Shown piece by piece: positions 54,665 to 64,000 of a DNA stretch of 64,000 nt (within the stretch, counting starts at the first letter, position 1; every line of letters starts with the position of its first letter). Under the pieces are notes generated by a model. That model saw nothing but the letters and a program-made list of their open reading frames with translations, did not search any database and was not told where the DNA came from. The DNA comes from Nocardiopsis sp. FIRDI 009 (lineage in GTDB: Bacteria > Actinomycetota > Actinomycetes > Streptosporangiales > Streptosporangiaceae), in contig NZ_QPNC01000020.1 in assembly GCF_003386285.1 (NCBI RefSeq), forward strand, positions 62,001 to 126,000, read 5' to 3'. Position numbers and translations under genes: made by a program.

Positions 54665-55927
54665 TTACGCCTTCTCAGCTCCCCGGAGGGCTGTGGCCAG
54701 CGGCTCCGCGGTCAGTCCCACCTGCCAGTTCCGGGCTCCCCGCTCACGCAGGAACGCGGCCACCGAGTCCGGGTCCACCGTGCGGGGCGGTGCCCACGCC
54801 AACCGTCGGACCGTGTCCGGCAGCAGCAGGTTCTCGGTCGGCATGACCACGTCCTCGGCGATCCCCGTGACCGTCGCCCGCACGGCCTCCAGCCGCCGTG
54901 CGGCCTCCGGAGCCCGGTCCGCCCACCGGTTCACCGGCGGCGGGCCGTCGCCGGGGGCGTTGGGGCGGGGGAGTTCGGTCTGGGGCATGTCCCGCGCCCG
55001 GTTGATCGCCCGGATCCAGGTGTTGAGGTAGCGGCGCGCCAGCTTGATCCCGAACTGCCGGATCCCGGTCAGCTCGGCGGGCGTCCGCGGCATCGCGGTG
55101 GCGGCCTCCACGATCGCGGCGTCCGGCAGGACCCGTCCGGGGGAGACGTCCCGCTCCTGGGCGATGCGGTCCCGCTCGTACCACAGCTCGCGCACGGCGG
55201 CCAGGGACCGCTGGTTGCGCACCCGGTGGATCCCCGAGGTACGACGCCACGGGTCCGGCCGCGGCTCCTTGGGCGGGGTGGCCAGAACCGACGCGAACTC
55301 CTCGCGCGCCCACTCCAGCTTCCCGGTCTCGGCCAGCTCCTCCTCCAACGCGTCACGCAGCTCGATGAGGATCTCCACGTCCAGCGCGGCGTAGCGCAAC
55401 CAGTCCACGGGCAGGGGACGCTGGGACCAGTCCACGGCCGAGTGCTCCTTGGCCAGGCGCACGTGCAGCAGGCGCTCCACCATGAACCCCAGACCGACGC
55501 GCTGGTAACCGAGCAGCCGCCCGGCGAGTTCGGTGTCGAACAGCCTCCGCGGGCGCAGGTTGACCTCGGACAGACACGGCAGGTCCTGGTGGGCGGCGTG
55601 GAGCACCACCTCGGCCCCGTCCAGCGCGGCGTCCAGAGCACCCAGGTCCGGACAGGCGATGGGGTCGATCAACGCCGAACCGGAGCCCTCCCGGCGCAGC
55701 TGGACGAGGTAGGCGCGTTGACCGTACCGGTACCCGGAGGCCCGTTCGGCGTCCACCGCCACCGGCCCGGTCCCGGCGGACACGGCCGCCACTACGTCGG
55801 CGAGCGCGTCGGCGTCGGAGGTGACGTCGGGCAGGCCCTCCCGCGGCTCCCGCAGCAGAGGTGCCCTCTCAGCGTCGTCGTTTCCTGGTTCGCGGGGTTC
55901 TGTCTTGGAGTTCAACGCGTTCGCCAC
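54665..55927 (-). CDS. rnd: Ribonuclease D (DEDD 3'-5' exoribonuclease with HRDC)
   Basis: This 420-aa RNase D-like enzyme trims tRNA and other RNA 3' ends. The DEDD active site is present: VAVDAERASGYRY (D59, E61), HAAHQDLPCL (second Asp), and YAALDVEILIELRDAL with the last Asp. One or two HRDC-type helical domains (about 240-310 and 330-415) follow, including RDRIAQERDVSPGRVLPD. The GTG start at 55927 is the first in frame. It precedes the DUF3000 gene's 3' end by 78 bp; both are on the minus strand, so cotranscription is possible. Confidence 0.9.
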   Translation of the reverse strand: MANALNSKTEPREPGNDDAERAPLLREPREGLPDVTSDADALADVVAAVSAGTGPVAVDAERASGYRYGQRAYLVQLRREGSGSALIDPIACPDLGALDAALDGAEVVLHAAHQDLPCLSEVNLRPRRLFDTELAGRLLGYQRVGLGFMVERLLHVRLAKEHSAVDWSQRPLPVDWLRYAALDVEILIELRDALEEELAETGKLEWAREEFASVLATPPKEPRPDPWRRTSGIHRVRNQRSLAAVRELWYERDRIAQERDVSPGRVLPDAAIVEAATAMPRTPAELTGIRQFGIKLARRYLNTWIRAINRARDMPQTELPRPNAPGDGPPPVNRWADRAPEAARRLEAVRATVTGIAEDVVMPTENLLLPDTVRRLAWAPPRTVDPDSVAAFLRERGARNWQVGLTAEPLATALRGAEKA

Positions 55928-56005
55928 ACCACTACGGTATGCGCTGCGGCCACCGGACGCGGAACACGGGCCGGATCCACCGACCGCGGGCGGAACCGGT
56001 CCGGG

Positions 56006-56602
56006 TCAGGACCGTGAGCGCTGCCGGGTGATGTCGGCGACGTCCAGAGGGGGGAGCCCGGAGGCCGACGCGAGCAGCGCCAACCACGCGGCGACGTGCC
56101 CCGACAACCGGTCCGACTCCGGCGTCCAGGAGGCGCGCATCTCCACCTCCGTGGTGGCGCCCTCGCCGGCCTTGGTGCCGAACCCCTCCGTCGTGGCGCG
56201 CGTGACCGTGCCGCTCAACGTGTGGTGGGCCGCGTCGTGCGCGGTCAGGGCGTCGGTGAGCCAACTCCAGGCGACCGGACCGAGCAGGGGGTCGGCGGCG
56301 ATCTCCGACTCCAGTTCGGAGTTGACCTGGCACACCACCCGGAACGGGCCGGGCCAGGACCGGGTGCCCTCGGGGTCGTACAGGACGATGAGCCGCCCCC
56401 AGGCGACCTCCTCGCCCTGCACGGTGACCTCGGCCGACACGGCGGCCGCGTGGGGGGCCAACCTCTGGGGGGCGGGGATCTCCCGCACGGCGATCTCCGG
56501 GCGCACGGGGGGGCCGTGCAGCGCCTGGACCGCTCGCCGGAACGTCTCGTGCGCGTTCTCGGCGCTACCGACATCAGGCATGGTGGAAACGTCAGCCTTC
56601 AT
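56006..56602 (-). CDS. DUF3000 domain-containing protein
   Basis: This 198-aa cytosolic protein reads [20 protein letters not shown], then [13 protein letters not shown] and [20 protein letters not shown], then LVHT-like [16 protein letters not shown]. This is the actinobacterial DUF3000 family, function unknown; such genes often sit between rnd and hemE, as here. The start may be ATG 56602 or ATG 56581 ([11 protein letters not shown]); neither has a clear ribosome-binding site. Confidence 0.8.
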   Translation of the reverse strand: MKADVSTMPDVGSAENAHETFRRAVQALHGPPVRPEIAVREIPAPQRLAPHAAAVSAEVTVQGEEVAWGRLIVLYDPEGTRSWPGPFRVVCQVNSELESEIAADPLLGPVAWSWLTDALTAHDAAHHTLSGTVTRATTEGFGTKAGEGATTEVEMRASWTPESDRLSGHVAAWLALLASASGLPPLDVADITRQRSRS

Positions 56603-56854
56603 CTTGTGGTGATCACGTCCCGGGGTCGTTCGGGCATACCCAGCCGACCGACACCCGAACGCGGGTCGGTTGATGGGAACGGAACCGACCGTGGCACGAG
56701 TCACCTTCGTCGGTACGGAGTTCGCACGGCGTGTCGGTGTTTTGTGATGATCTTGGGATCCGCGCGCCGTCGGGGCCACCGGAATCCGCGTCCCGGGCCG
56801 GTGCTCCGGCCGACGCGCGCGAGAACACCGGGACGGACATGGCACGATCGAGGT

Positions 56855-57886
56855 GTGACGCTTCAAGACTCTCCTTTCCTTCGCGCCTGCCGACGGCTCC
56901 CGGTGCCCCACACCCCGGTGTGGTTCATGCGCCAGGCGGGGCGCTCCCTGCCCGAGTACCGCCGGGTACGCGCCGACGTCCCCATGCTCGAAGCCTGCTC
57001 GCGCCCCGACATGATCACCGAGATCACGATGCAGCCCGTCCGGCGCCACGACGTCGACGCCGCGATCTTCTTCAGCGACATCGTCGTCCCGCTCCGGGCG
57101 ATCGGCATCGACCTCGACATCAAGCCCGGCGTCGGCCCCGTCGTCGCGGAGCCGGTGCGTGACGCCACCGGACTCAAGCGGCTCCGGGAGATCGACCCCG
57201 ACGACCTGCCCTACATCACCGAGGCGGTGGGCCAGCTCGTCGGCGAACTGGGCGACAAGCCGCTCATCGGGTTCGCGGGCGCCCCGTTCACGCTGGCCTC
57301 CTACCTCATCGAGGGCGGGCCCTCCAAGAACCACGAGCACACCAAGGCGCTCATGTACGGCGAGCCCGAGCTGTGGGACGAGCTGATGCGCCGCCTGGCC
57401 GCGATCACGCTGGGCTTCCTGCGCGTCCAGGTCGAGGCGGGCGCCAGCGCCGTGCAGCTCTTCGACTCCTGGGTCGGTGCGCTCAGCGCGGAGGACTACC
57501 GAGCCTCCGTGCTGCCCTACACCTCGTGGATCTTCGGCCAGCTCGCCGAGTACGAGGTCCCGCGCATCCACTTCGGCGTCGGCACCGGTGAACTGCTCGG
57601 CCTGCTCGGCGAGGCCGGGGCCGACGTCGTGGGCGTGGACTGGCGCGTGCCGCTCGACGAGGCCGCCCGGCGCGTCGGGCCGGGCAAGGCCCTCCAGGGC
57701 AACCTGGACCCGGCGACGCTGTTCGCCCCCTGGGAGGTCGTCGCCGAGCGGACGCGCGACATCCTGTCCCGGGGCCGCGCGGCCGAGGGCCATGTCTTCA
57801 ACCTGGGCCACGGCGTCCTGCCGAGCACGGACCCGGACGTGCTCACCCGCCTGACCGCCTTCGTCCACGAACAGACCGCGGGCTGA
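56855..57886 (+). CDS. hemE: Uroporphyrinogen decarboxylase
   Basis: This 343-aa cytosolic enzyme converts uroporphyrinogen III to coproporphyrinogen III in haem synthesis. The N-terminal signature [16 protein letters not shown] and the catalytic Asp in [14 protein letters not shown] are present, as is [17 protein letters not shown]. Later [14 protein letters not shown] is the C-terminal signature. The start at GTG 56855 gives standard length. Downstream, hemY and hemQ on the same strand complete the late part of the pathway, with a lipoprotein gene on the other strand between. Confidence 0.95.
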   Translation: MTLQDSPFLRACRRLPVPHTPVWFMRQAGRSLPEYRRVRADVPMLEACSRPDMITEITMQPVRRHDVDAAIFFSDIVVPLRAIGIDLDIKPGVGPVVAEPVRDATGLKRLREIDPDDLPYITEAVGQLVGELGDKPLIGFAGAPFTLASYLIEGGPSKNHEHTKALMYGEPELWDELMRRLAAITLGFLRVQVEAGASAVQLFDSWVGALSAEDYRASVLPYTSWIFGQLAEYEVPRIHFGVGTGELLGLLGEAGADVVGVDWRVPLDEAARRVGPGKALQGNLDPATLFAPWEVVAERTRDILSRGRAAEGHVFNLGHGVLPSTDPDVLTRLTAFVHEQTAG

Positions 57887-57903
57887 CGCCCGGGCGGGGG
57901 CCG

Positions 57904-57921
57904 GGCCCGGCGCGCCGGGCC
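57904..57921. terminator. Hairpin between hemE and DUF4349 gene
   Basis: GGCCCGGC (57904-57911) and GCCGGGCC (57914-57921) flank GC; the pair can form a tight hairpin between the convergent genes. Confidence 0.5.
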
Positions 57922-57922
57922 G

Positions 57923-59020
57923 TCACCCGTCCCGCCCGGGGCCGTCCCCGTCCTCGGGGTCGTCCCCGACCCCGCCTCCGCTCCCGGCGGGTTCGGTTCC
58001 GCGGCCGGTCCCGGCCGCGGAACCGCCGTCGTCGGTCACGGCGACCGAGGCGCGCCCGGACCGGCCGGCCCCGCGCGCCGAGCCGCCGAGCGCGTCGCGG
58101 ACGCGCCTGCCGCGGTACCACCACACGGGCACGACGACCACGGCGGCGACCGCCAGGAACGGCAGCGCCCAGCCCATGATCACGGCGATCCACAGGGCGA
58201 CGGCCACCAGCGCGCCCCAGCCCTGCCGCAGGGCCTCCAGGAAGCCGACGGCGTCGCCGGAGGGGGCCTCGACGTAGGTGTCCGGGGTGTCCAGGCTCAG
58301 GTGCACGGTGGAGTAGGTGGTCTGGTTGGTCAGCGTCTCCAGCCGCGCCTGGTAGGCCTCCAGCTCCGACTGGCGGTCCTGGATCTCCTGCTCGATCCGG
58401 AGCAGGTCGTCGACGTCCTCGGCCTCCTCCAGGTAGCCGCGCAGGGTCTCCAGCGACGTCTCCGCGGTCGCGATGCGGCTCTCGACGTCGGCCACCTCGT
58501 CGGTGACGTCGTCGACGGAGCGTTCCAGGTCGGACCGGTCGCCGAGCTCGGCCAGCCCGGTCAGCGCGTCCTCGTAGCCGTCGTTGGGGATACGCAGGGT
58601 CAGCTCGGCGGTGGGCACCCGACCGGCCGGGGTCGTGAGATGCTCGGCGGCCACGTAGCCCCCCGCCTCGATGGTCAGTTCCTTGGCGCGGTCGGCGGCC
58701 TCGGGCACGTCCGACACGCGCACGGTCATGGTCGCGGTGTGGATGAGGTCGCGGTCGGCGGCCTCGACGTCCGTTCCGAGGGTCCCGCCGCCGTCCCCGT
58801 CCTGGGCCTCGGCCTCGTCCCGGACCGCCGCCCCGTCCGCGGCGCCCTCCTCGGTCCGGGCGGATCCGGCGCGGTCGGGGGCCACGGCGTCCGCCTCGCC
58901 GCCCTCGGTCAGGGACTGGTTCGCGGTCGCTCCGCAGGCGGTCAGGGCGAGGGCCGCCAGGCCGAGCGACAGGGCGGTGCCGGTGACACGCCACCGCTGG
59001 GGGAGAGTGGTAGTAGCCAT
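57923..59020 (-). CDS. DUF4349 lipoprotein
   Basis: This 365-aa protein has signal and lipobox ALTAC (lipid-anchored C29). An acidic, disordered segment follows, then a DUF4349 domain (about 90-300) with a long coiled-coil (DVTDEVADVESRIATAETSL and RIEQEIQDRQSELEAYQARL). A C-terminal transmembrane helix (about 268-300) and a charged tail end it. DUF4349 proteins are envelope proteins of unknown function. The ATG at 59020 gives a normal signal sequence. It sits between hemE and hemY on the opposite strand. Confidence 0.85.
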   Translation of the reverse strand: MATTTLPQRWRVTGTALSLGLAALALTACGATANQSLTEGGEADAVAPDRAGSARTEEGAADGAAVRDEAEAQDGDGGGTLGTDVEAADRDLIHTATMTVRVSDVPEAADRAKELTIEAGGYVAAEHLTTPAGRVPTAELTLRIPNDGYEDALTGLAELGDRSDLERSVDDVTDEVADVESRIATAETSLETLRGYLEEAEDVDDLLRIEQEIQDRQSELEAYQARLETLTNQTTYSTVHLSLDTPDTYVEAPSGDAVGFLEALRQGWGALVAVALWIAVIMGWALPFLAVAAVVVVPVWWYRGRRVRDALGGSARGAGRSGRASVAVTDDGGSAAGTGRGTEPAGSGGGVGDDPEDGDGPGRDG

Positions 59021-59197
59021 GTGTCTTCGACGGGGGCGGCTCCGCGAACGTTGCGGTTCCCGGGTAACGACCGGGCAACGAGGCGGTCTCGGACCGGGGC
59101 CGTCGTGCGGGCCGCGGGACTCGGGGGGAGCGGGCGCACGGGTGTGTTTCGGGGACGGTGGGTCCGTGTGACCCAGGGCATCTGGAAAGCTGGTGGC

Positions 59198-60667
59198 ATG
59201 GCACAAGCACCGCACGTGGTCGTGGTCGGGGGAGGGGTCTCCGGACTCACCGCCGCGCACCGCCTCACCGCACTCGGAGCCGCCGTCACCGTCGTGGAGG
59301 CCGCGGACACGCCCGGCGGCAAACTGCACGCCTCACCCGTGGCGGGTGTCCCGGCCGACGCCGGGGCCGAGTCGGTGCTCGCCCGCCGTCCCGAGGCACT
59401 CGACCTCATCTCCGAGCTCGGGTTGGCCGACCGGATCGTGCACCCCGGCCCCGGCTCCGCGGGCGTCTACACGCGTGGGCGGGTCAGACCGCTGCCCAAG
59501 GGGCAGCTGATGGGGGTTCCCGGCAGCCTGCGCGAACTCGCGCGCAGCGGGGTGCTGAGCTGGACGGGGACCCTGCGCGCCGGACTGGACCTGGTCTGGC
59601 CGCGCACCCCCGTGCGCGGGGACGTGCCGGTGGCCACCTACGTCGGCATGCGCATGGGCCGCCAGGTCGTCGACCGCCTGGTCGAACCCCTGCTGGGCGG
59701 TGTGTACGCGGGCCGGGCCGACCGGCTCTCGCTCGACGCCGCGCTGCCGCAGATCGCCCCCATGGCCCGCGAGGACCGCTCCCTCATGCGCGCGGTGCAC
59801 GCCGACCTGGCGGGCCGGCGCACGGCTCCCGCCTCGGCCGGACCGGTCTTCGCCTCGCTGCGCGGCGGGATCGCCGAACTCGTGACCGCCCTGGCCGACA
59901 GGCACGGCGGCCGGGTGCGCACCGGTACGCGGGTCGACTCCCTGCGCCGCCTGTCCCAGGGGTGGCGGGTCCACCTGGACACCGGCGACCGGTTGGACTG
60001 CGACGCGGTCCTGCTGGCCTGTCCGGCGACCGAGGCGGCCCGCCTGCTCGCCGAGCACGTGCCCGAGGCCGCCCGCGACCTGGGCGGAGTGGAGTACGCC
60101 AGCATGGCCCTGGTGACCCTCGCGCTCCCCGCGTCCGCCTTCCCCGAGCCGCTGACGGGCAGCGGGTTCCTCGTTCCGGCCGGGGAAGGGCTCACCATCA
60201 AGGCGGCCACCTTCTCCAGCAACAAGTGGCCCTGGATCGCCGAGGCGCTGCGTGCGGCCAACCCCGGCGACGACCTGGTCGTGGTGCGCTGCTCGATCGG
60301 CCGCGGCGGCGACACCGCGGCCCTGGACCGCTCCGACGAGGAGCTCGCGGCGGCGGCCGTCGCCGACCTGGCCACGGTCACCGGTCTGGCCGGGGCCCCC
60401 GTGGAGACCAGGGTCACCCGGTGGCGGGACGGCATCCCGCAGTACGGGGTCGGGCACACCGCGCGGATCGACCGGATCCGCTCCGCCGTCAGCCGCCACC
60501 CCGGTCTGGGGGTGTGCGGCGCCGCCTACGGTGGCGTCGGCATCCCCGCGTGTGTGGCCGACGCGGGCCGCGCGGCCGAACGGTTGGCGCGCACCCTCCC
60601 CAGAGACAGTCACACCACCCCCGGCGGCGACGCCGCAGGAACGACAGAGCAAGGAGTCAACCCGTGA
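59198..60667 (+). CDS. hemY: Coproporphyrinogen III/protoporphyrinogen oxidase (HemY/CgoX type)
   Basis: This 489-aa FAD enzyme begins [18 protein letters not shown], followed by [12 protein letters not shown]. It has the [13 protein letters not shown] and [21 protein letters not shown]-terminal FAD-binding segments of the HemY/HemG family. In actinobacteria this enzyme oxidises coproporphyrinogen III to coproporphyrin III (CgoX). The overlapping downstream gene is hemQ, the coprohaem decarboxylase, which supports that route. Its stop overlaps the next start by 4 nt (GTGA). Confidence 0.92.
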   Translation: MAQAPHVVVVGGGVSGLTAAHRLTALGAAVTVVEAADTPGGKLHASPVAGVPADAGAESVLARRPEALDLISELGLADRIVHPGPGSAGVYTRGRVRPLPKGQLMGVPGSLRELARSGVLSWTGTLRAGLDLVWPRTPVRGDVPVATYVGMRMGRQVVDRLVEPLLGGVYAGRADRLSLDAALPQIAPMAREDRSLMRAVHADLAGRRTAPASAGPVFASLRGGIAELVTALADRHGGRVRTGTRVDSLRRLSQGWRVHLDTGDRLDCDAVLLACPATEAARLLAEHVPEAARDLGGVEYASMALVTLALPASAFPEPLTGSGFLVPAGEGLTIKAATFSSNKWPWIAEALRAANPGDDLVVVRCSIGRGGDTAALDRSDEELAAAAVADLATVTGLAGAPVETRVTRWRDGIPQYGVGHTARIDRIRSAVSRHPGLGVCGAAYGGVGIPACVADAGRAAERLARTLPRDSHTTPGGDAAGTTEQGVNP

Positions 60668-61374
60668 CGGGCCAGCAGAACACCGCCGTCGACAAGGACG
60701 GCACCGACCTGAACGCGCTCATCCGCTACACCATGTGGTCGGTCTTCAGGGTCGAGGTCCTCGACGGCGTCGACCGGGCCGCGGCGGCCGACGAGCTTCA
60801 GGCCCTCTTCGACAAGGCCGCCGAACGCGGTGTCGTCACCCGGGGCAGCTACGACGTGCAGGGTCTGCGCGCGGACGCCGACATCATGTTCTGGTGGGTG
60901 GCCGACACCTCCGAGCAGGTCCAGGAGATGTACACCGCCTTCCGCCGCACCCGCCTGGGGCGCGCCAGCACGCCGGTGTGGTCGGTCGTGGGCCTGCACC
61001 GGCCCGCGGAGTTCAACCGCGGCCACGTGCCCGCCTTCCTCGCCGGTGAGGAGCCGCGCGACCACCTGTGCGTGTACCCGTTCGTGCGCTCCTACGAGTG
61101 GTACCTGCTGCCCGACGACGAGCGCCGCGCGATGCTCGCCGAGCACGGCCGGATGGCCGCCCCCTACCCCGACGTGCGCGCCAACACCGTGTCCTCCTTC
61201 GGCCTCAACGACTACGAGTGGCTGCTGGCCTTCGAGGCCGACGAGCTGCACCGCATCGTCGACCTGATGCGTCACCTGCGCGGCGCCAAGGCGCGCCTGC
61301 ACACCCGTGAGGAGATCCCCTTCTACACCGGTCGCCGCCGGAGCGTCGCCGAACTCGTCGACGCGCTGCCGTAG
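60664..61374 (+). CDS. hemQ: Coprohaem decarboxylase (HemQ/ChdC)
   Basis: This 236-aa chlorite-dismutase-fold protein converts coprohaem III to haem b in the coproporphyrin-dependent pathway. Family features are [31 protein letters not shown] and [20 protein letters not shown]. The last includes the conserved Tyr region and a His (EHGRMA) of the kind that contacts haem. The GTG start overlaps hemY. It is followed by a strong hairpin shared with pssA. Confidence 0.92.
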   Translation: MTGQQNTAVDKDGTDLNALIRYTMWSVFRVEVLDGVDRAAAADELQALFDKAAERGVVTRGSYDVQGLRADADIMFWWVADTSEQVQEMYTAFRRTRLGRASTPVWSVVGLHRPAEFNRGHVPAFLAGEEPRDHLCVYPFVRSYEWYLLPDDERRAMLAEHGRMAAPYPDVRANTVSSFGLNDYEWLLAFEADELHRIVDLMRHLRGAKARLHTREEIPFYTGRRRSVAELVDALP

Positions 61375-61440
61375 CCGGTGTCCGCCTGGGTCCCACGCCT
61401 GGTTCGGGACCGTGGGCGGGCGGCCCGCGCCGAGACGACC

Positions 61441-61470
61441 GTGCCCCGGGCGGTGATCCGCCCGGGGCAC
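61441..61470. terminator. Bidirectional terminator between hemQ and pssA
   Basis: A perfect 13-bp stem (61441-61453 with 61458-61470) has a TGAT loop between the convergent genes. Confidence 0.85.
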
Positions 61471-61504
61471 GTCGCGTCCGGCCCGTCGGCTCAAAGCCGC
61501 GGGA

Positions 61505-62320
61505 TCAGCGCCTCGCCGATCCGCGTGTGGCCAGGACGTAGAAGGGGATCGTGATGATGAAGCCCAGGACCACCGCGCTCATCAGGTAGATGAGCGCGTC
61601 ACCCGCGGGCAGGCCCAGGGCCCACACGGCCATGAGCGCCGCGCCCGTCGCCAGGGAGCCGAGCACCGCGTAGATCTTGCGGCCGCGCGGCTTGGGGTAC
61701 TCCATGCGGCTCACCATCAGCCAGGAGATGAGCAGCACCGCGGTGACGCCGGCGTACAGCGGCGGGTCCATCAGGACCACGGTCACCACCGCCATCGCCC
61801 CGAACGGGCAGGGCAGTCCGGTGAAGTAGCTGGCCCCCGGAGCCTGGCAGGAGAAGCGGGCCAGGCGCACGATGACCGCCAGCAGGACGGCGCCTCCGCC
61901 GACGACCGGCAGCACCGGCTGGCCCGCCGAGGACATCCCCCACACCACGAAGAAGAACGCCGGGGCGAACCCGAAGCTGATCACGTCGGCGAGGTTGTCC
62001 AACTCGGCCCCCATGCCGCTGCCGCCGAGCTTGCGGGCGACACGGCCGTCGAGGACGTCCAGGGCGGCGGCCACCAGCATCAGTGCGACGACCGTGGCCA
62101 TCGCGGCAGGGGGGAGGGGACCCGTGGCGCCGGAGGCCGCGTGCGTGGACTGGGCCGTCGCGAGCGCCCACACCGCGAGGAAGCCGCACAGGGCGTTGCC
62201 CAGCGTCAGGTAGTCCGCCACCCCCAGGCGCAGCCGGGGTGCGCCGCCGTCCGGGGAGGCCGTGCGCTCCGGCTCCAGGACGGGTCGCTCAGTCGGCGTC
62301 AAGACGGGTTTCTCCGGCAC
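61505..62320 (-). CDS. pssA: CDP-diacylglycerol-serine O-phosphatidyltransferase
   Basis: This 271-aa membrane enzyme makes phosphatidylserine. The CDP-alcohol phosphotransferase motif is DGRVARKLGG...ELDNLAD, giving D-G-x2-A-R-x8-G-x3-D-x3-D. About seven helices surround it. The GTG at 62320 overlaps the end of the psd gene by 32 bp, which links the two steps of phosphatidylethanolamine synthesis in one operon. The N-terminal 25 residues are polar. A long upstream frame exists but lies wholly inside psd. Confidence 0.9.
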   Translation of the reverse strand: MPEKPVLTPTERPVLEPERTASPDGGAPRLRLGVADYLTLGNALCGFLAVWALATAQSTHAASGATGPLPPAAMATVVALMLVAAALDVLDGRVARKLGGSGMGAELDNLADVISFGFAPAFFFVVWGMSSAGQPVLPVVGGGAVLLAVIVRLARFSCQAPGASYFTGLPCPFGAMAVVTVVLMDPPLYAGVTAVLLISWLMVSRMEYPKPRGRKIYAVLGSLATGAALMAVWALGLPAGDALIYLMSAVVLGFIITIPFYVLATRGSARR

Positions 62321-62957
62321 GGACCTTCTGGCCGACCTCCACCGCCGGGGCGACCCCGGCCGGAAGGTAGACGTCGACCCGCGACCCGAACCGGATGAGA
62401 CCGATCCTCTCGCCTTGTTCGACCTTCTGCCCCGCAGCGAGATACGGGACGATACGCCGGACCATCGCGCCGGCGATTTGAACGACCGTGATCTCACCGA
62501 TCTCGGTTTCAAGGGTCCAGATGACGCGCTCATTACGCTCGCTGTCCTTGTCGAATGCGGGGCGGAAGCCCCCGGGGCGGTGTTCGACCCGGGTGATCAC
62601 TCCGGCGACGGGCGCACGGTTGACGTGCACGTTCAGGGGGTTCATGAACACCGCGACCCGGGTCCGGCCGTCGGGCGTGGGGTCCAGGCTCTGGACGACG
62701 CCGTCGGCGGCCGAGATCACGCGCCCGGTGGCCGGCCCCCGCTCGGGATCGCGGAAGAACCACGTCATGCCCGCGGCGAGGGCGATGACCGGGACGGCGG
62801 CCGCCGCGCGCGTGCGCGATCCCCGAGCGGCCAGGGCGGCGGCCCCCGCCGCGCCGAGTGCGGGCAGCAGCCAGGGCGCGGAGCCCTGGGCCATGCCGAG
62901 GCGCGGTCGGGCCGGTGGGCGGGGGGAGGCGGCTGTGGAAGGTGAGTCGTCGGTCAT
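62289..62957 (-). CDS. psd: Phosphatidylserine decarboxylase proenzyme
   Basis: This 222-aa short-form PSD decarboxylates phosphatidylserine to phosphatidylethanolamine. The self-cleavage and pyruvoyl-forming site is FGS at 190-192 (RFGSRVDVYLP). Other motifs are MNPLNVHVNRAPVAG and AGAMVRRIV. One or two N-terminal membrane helices (about 28-66) are present. The end overlaps pssA. An in-frame ATG (62957) with the usual short N-terminus is used. Confidence 0.92.
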   Translation of the reverse strand: MTDDSPSTAASPRPPARPRLGMAQGSAPWLLPALGAAGAAALAARGSRTRAAAAVPVIALAAGMTWFFRDPERGPATGRVISAADGVVQSLDPTPDGRTRVAVFMNPLNVHVNRAPVAGVITRVEHRPGGFRPAFDKDSERNERVIWTLETEIGEITVVQIAGAMVRRIVPYLAAGQKVEQGERIGLIRFGSRVDVYLPAGVAPAVEVGQKVRAGETRLDAD

Positions 62958-63164
62958 CGAGCGCTTTCGTCACGGCTTGGGTCGGTTCGCCCTGCTCCCG
63001 GGCGCCGTTGTGGGGCTGCCCGTGGGCTGGGGGCGGGTGCGCGAGGACCCGGATGGGCCTGTGCCGCGCCGCGCTCCGCGGGTTGGCGGGAGCCGACCGT
63101 TGGTGCGCTGGATGCGATTATCCCCGATACGTCGCGGACGGATCGCGGGTACCGACCCTCGGAC

Positions 63165-63185
63165 GCCCGGGGACGGTCCCCGGGC
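63165..63185 (-). terminator. Terminator after msrB
   Basis: A perfect 10-bp stem (63165-63174 with 63176-63185) lies 31 bp after the msrB stop. The rest of the 258-bp gap to psd shows no gene. Confidence 0.65.
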
Positions 63186-63215
63186 ACCGGTCCGGAACCA
63201 GGATGGTACGCCAAC

Positions 63216-63662
63216 CTACTCCGTCGGGTCGGCCGGCTCCAGGGTCAGGGCGACCGAGTTGATGCAGTAGCGGTCGTCGGTGGGGGTGGCGTACCCCTCA
63301 CCGTGGAAGACGTGGCCCAGGTGGGAGTCGCAGGTGGCGCACCGCACCTCGGTCCGGACCATGCCGAGCGAGGAGTCCTCGTGCAGGGTGACCGCTGAGG
63401 AGTCGGCCGGGTCGTAGAAGCTGGGCCAGCCGCAGTGCGAGTCGAACTTCTCGGTGGAGCGGAACAGTTCGGTTCCGCACCCCCGGCACCGGTAGACGCC
63501 CTCCGTCTTGGTGTCGACGTAGGCGCCGCTCCACGGGCGTTCGGTGCCCGCCTGCCGGAGCACGGCGTACTCCTGCGCGTTGAGCCGCTCGCGCCATTCC
63601 GCGTCGGTTCGGGGAATCCTCGTGGCCCCGTCTCCGGGGCCCTGTTCCGCTGCGTCAGCCAT
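63216..63662 (-). CDS. msrB: Peptide-methionine (R)-S-oxide reductase B
   Basis: This 148-aa repair enzyme reduces methionine-R-sulfoxide in proteins. The zinc site is CxxC twice: C59/C62 (YRCRGCG) and C108/C111 (RCATC). The catalytic cysteine is C133 ([10 protein letters not shown]). [13 protein letters not shown] and [10 protein letters not shown] are the other signatures. The ATG at 63662 is chosen by family length; the longer frame from 63731 adds a basic, non-conserved leader. It is monocistronic with its own terminator. Confidence 0.92.
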   Translation of the reverse strand: MADAAEQGPGDGATRIPRTDAEWRERLNAQEYAVLRQAGTERPWSGAYVDTKTEGVYRCRGCGTELFRSTEKFDSHCGWPSFYDPADSSAVTLHEDSSLGMVRTEVRCATCDSHLGHVFHGEGYATPTDDRYCINSVALTLEPADPTE

Positions 63663-63861
63663 GGTGACGACGCTACCGGTATTTCGCGTGGGGTGCTGCC
63701 TCGACCGTGTCCCGGATGGAATGCTCATCACTGCGTTTAAGGGTGTAAATCATGCTGTAGCGTCACAAACTCCTAACCTCCCTCGTTGTTACGTTCGGTT
63801 GCTTAACCCGCGGGTAGTCCTTGAACAGGGTCAGTGGTCGATGTGCGCCGAGGCAGGTGAC

Positions 63862-64000
63862 ATGGCAGTTACGGCACAGCAAGCACTCGGGGTAGGCAGA
63901 CGACCACTGCGCGTGGGGAGAATCAGATACGGACTGTGGTGGCTCGATCAGGCCACCGTGGGGGTCCGGGTCTGGCCCAGATCGGCGGCCGCGGGAACGG
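63862..64000 (+). CDS. Unrecognised protein, N-terminus only
   Basis: An ATG at 63862 opens MAVTAQQALGVGRRPLRVGR and stays open to the window end (46 codons). GGTGAC and AGG lie just upstream. Codons use less G/C at third positions than neighbours, and I recognise no domain in this fragment. The upstream 200 bp, between the divergent msrB and this frame, is AT-richer and could hold both promoters. It might be the start of an acquired gene or a chance frame. Confidence 0.35.
   Translation, partial: MAVTAQQALGVGRRPLRVGRIRYGLWWLDQATVGVRVWPRSAAAGT

Noticed and set aside
57870..59330. Haem operon spanning hemE, DUF4349 and hemY
   Set aside because: The DUF4349 gene is on the opposite strand with its own signal sequence, so hemE and hemY-hemQ must be separate transcripts.

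Overview
This 64 kb window is very GC-rich, densely coded chromosomal DNA from a filamentous actinobacterium. Many genes start with GTG, neighbouring genes often share 4-nt GTGA overlaps, and the set includes actinobacterial families such as DUF4193, DUF4235, DUF3710, DUF3159 and DUF3000. The order (cutRS, dut, TrkA pair, acnA, rok7B7-xylFGH-dxs, fadAB, rnd, hemE, hemY-hemQ) resembles, from memory, the conserved core of the Streptomyces coelicolor chromosome. The extra genes between these blocks fit a Nocardiopsaceae-like relative; that placement is inference. I saw no tRNA, rRNA, CRISPR array, insertion sequence or phage gene, and one clear pseudogene.

Layout. 0-5 kb: end of an S9 peptidase, an inositol-monophosphatase-family enzyme, a small conserved protein, then the CutR/CutS two-component pair behind a 600-bp leader. 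That leader carries two long hairpins sharing one loop sequence. 5-10 kb: valS, dut, DUF3710 and a PIG-L deacetylase. 10-12.5 kb: two tandem serpins whose last 106 bp are identical although the rest has diverged. 12.7-18.6 kb: DUF3159, two TrkA-type proteins, a TRAM/iron-sulfur RNA methyltransferase and a HEAT-repeat protein. 18.6-20.8 kb: an EamA exporter with a possible leader-peptide attenuator, and a decayed narK-like pseudogene. 20.7-24.5 kb: a tightly coupled four-gene unit (ECF sigma factor, zinc-finger membrane anti-sigma factor, ABC ATPase, ABC membrane protein with a large C-terminal domain) behind a candidate leaderless ECF promoter.

24.6-34 kb: an F420-type oxidoreductase, aconitase behind two 18-bp MarR-type dyads, a Ser/Thr kinase with a Thr-Arg-Val repeat linker, a six-TM potassium channel and a P-loop kinase. 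33-38 kb: a ROK regulator and a xylose-type ABC importer. 38-46.5 kb: an orphan styrene/indole monooxygenase-like protein, a TauE permease, dxs, an adrenodoxin-type reductase and a zinc metallopeptidase. 45.7-49.7 kb: a TetR regulator divergent from an MMPL exporter with a legible promoter-operator, and a PD-(D/E)XK-like protein beside AT-rich DNA. 49.9-53.2 kb: fadA-fadB. 53-64 kb: a TPR protein, rnd, DUF3000, hemE, a DUF4349 lipoprotein, hemY-hemQ of the coproporphyrin route, psd-pssA, msrB, and the start of an unrecognised gene.

Most genes are housekeeping functions: translation, nucleotide hygiene, the TCA cycle, isoprenoid, haem and phospholipid synthesis, and beta-oxidation. The parts that most merit a second look are the cutRS leader RNA, the tandem serpins, the ECF/ABC unit and the EamA attenuator. 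All calls rest on reading sequence and translations; no database search was run.
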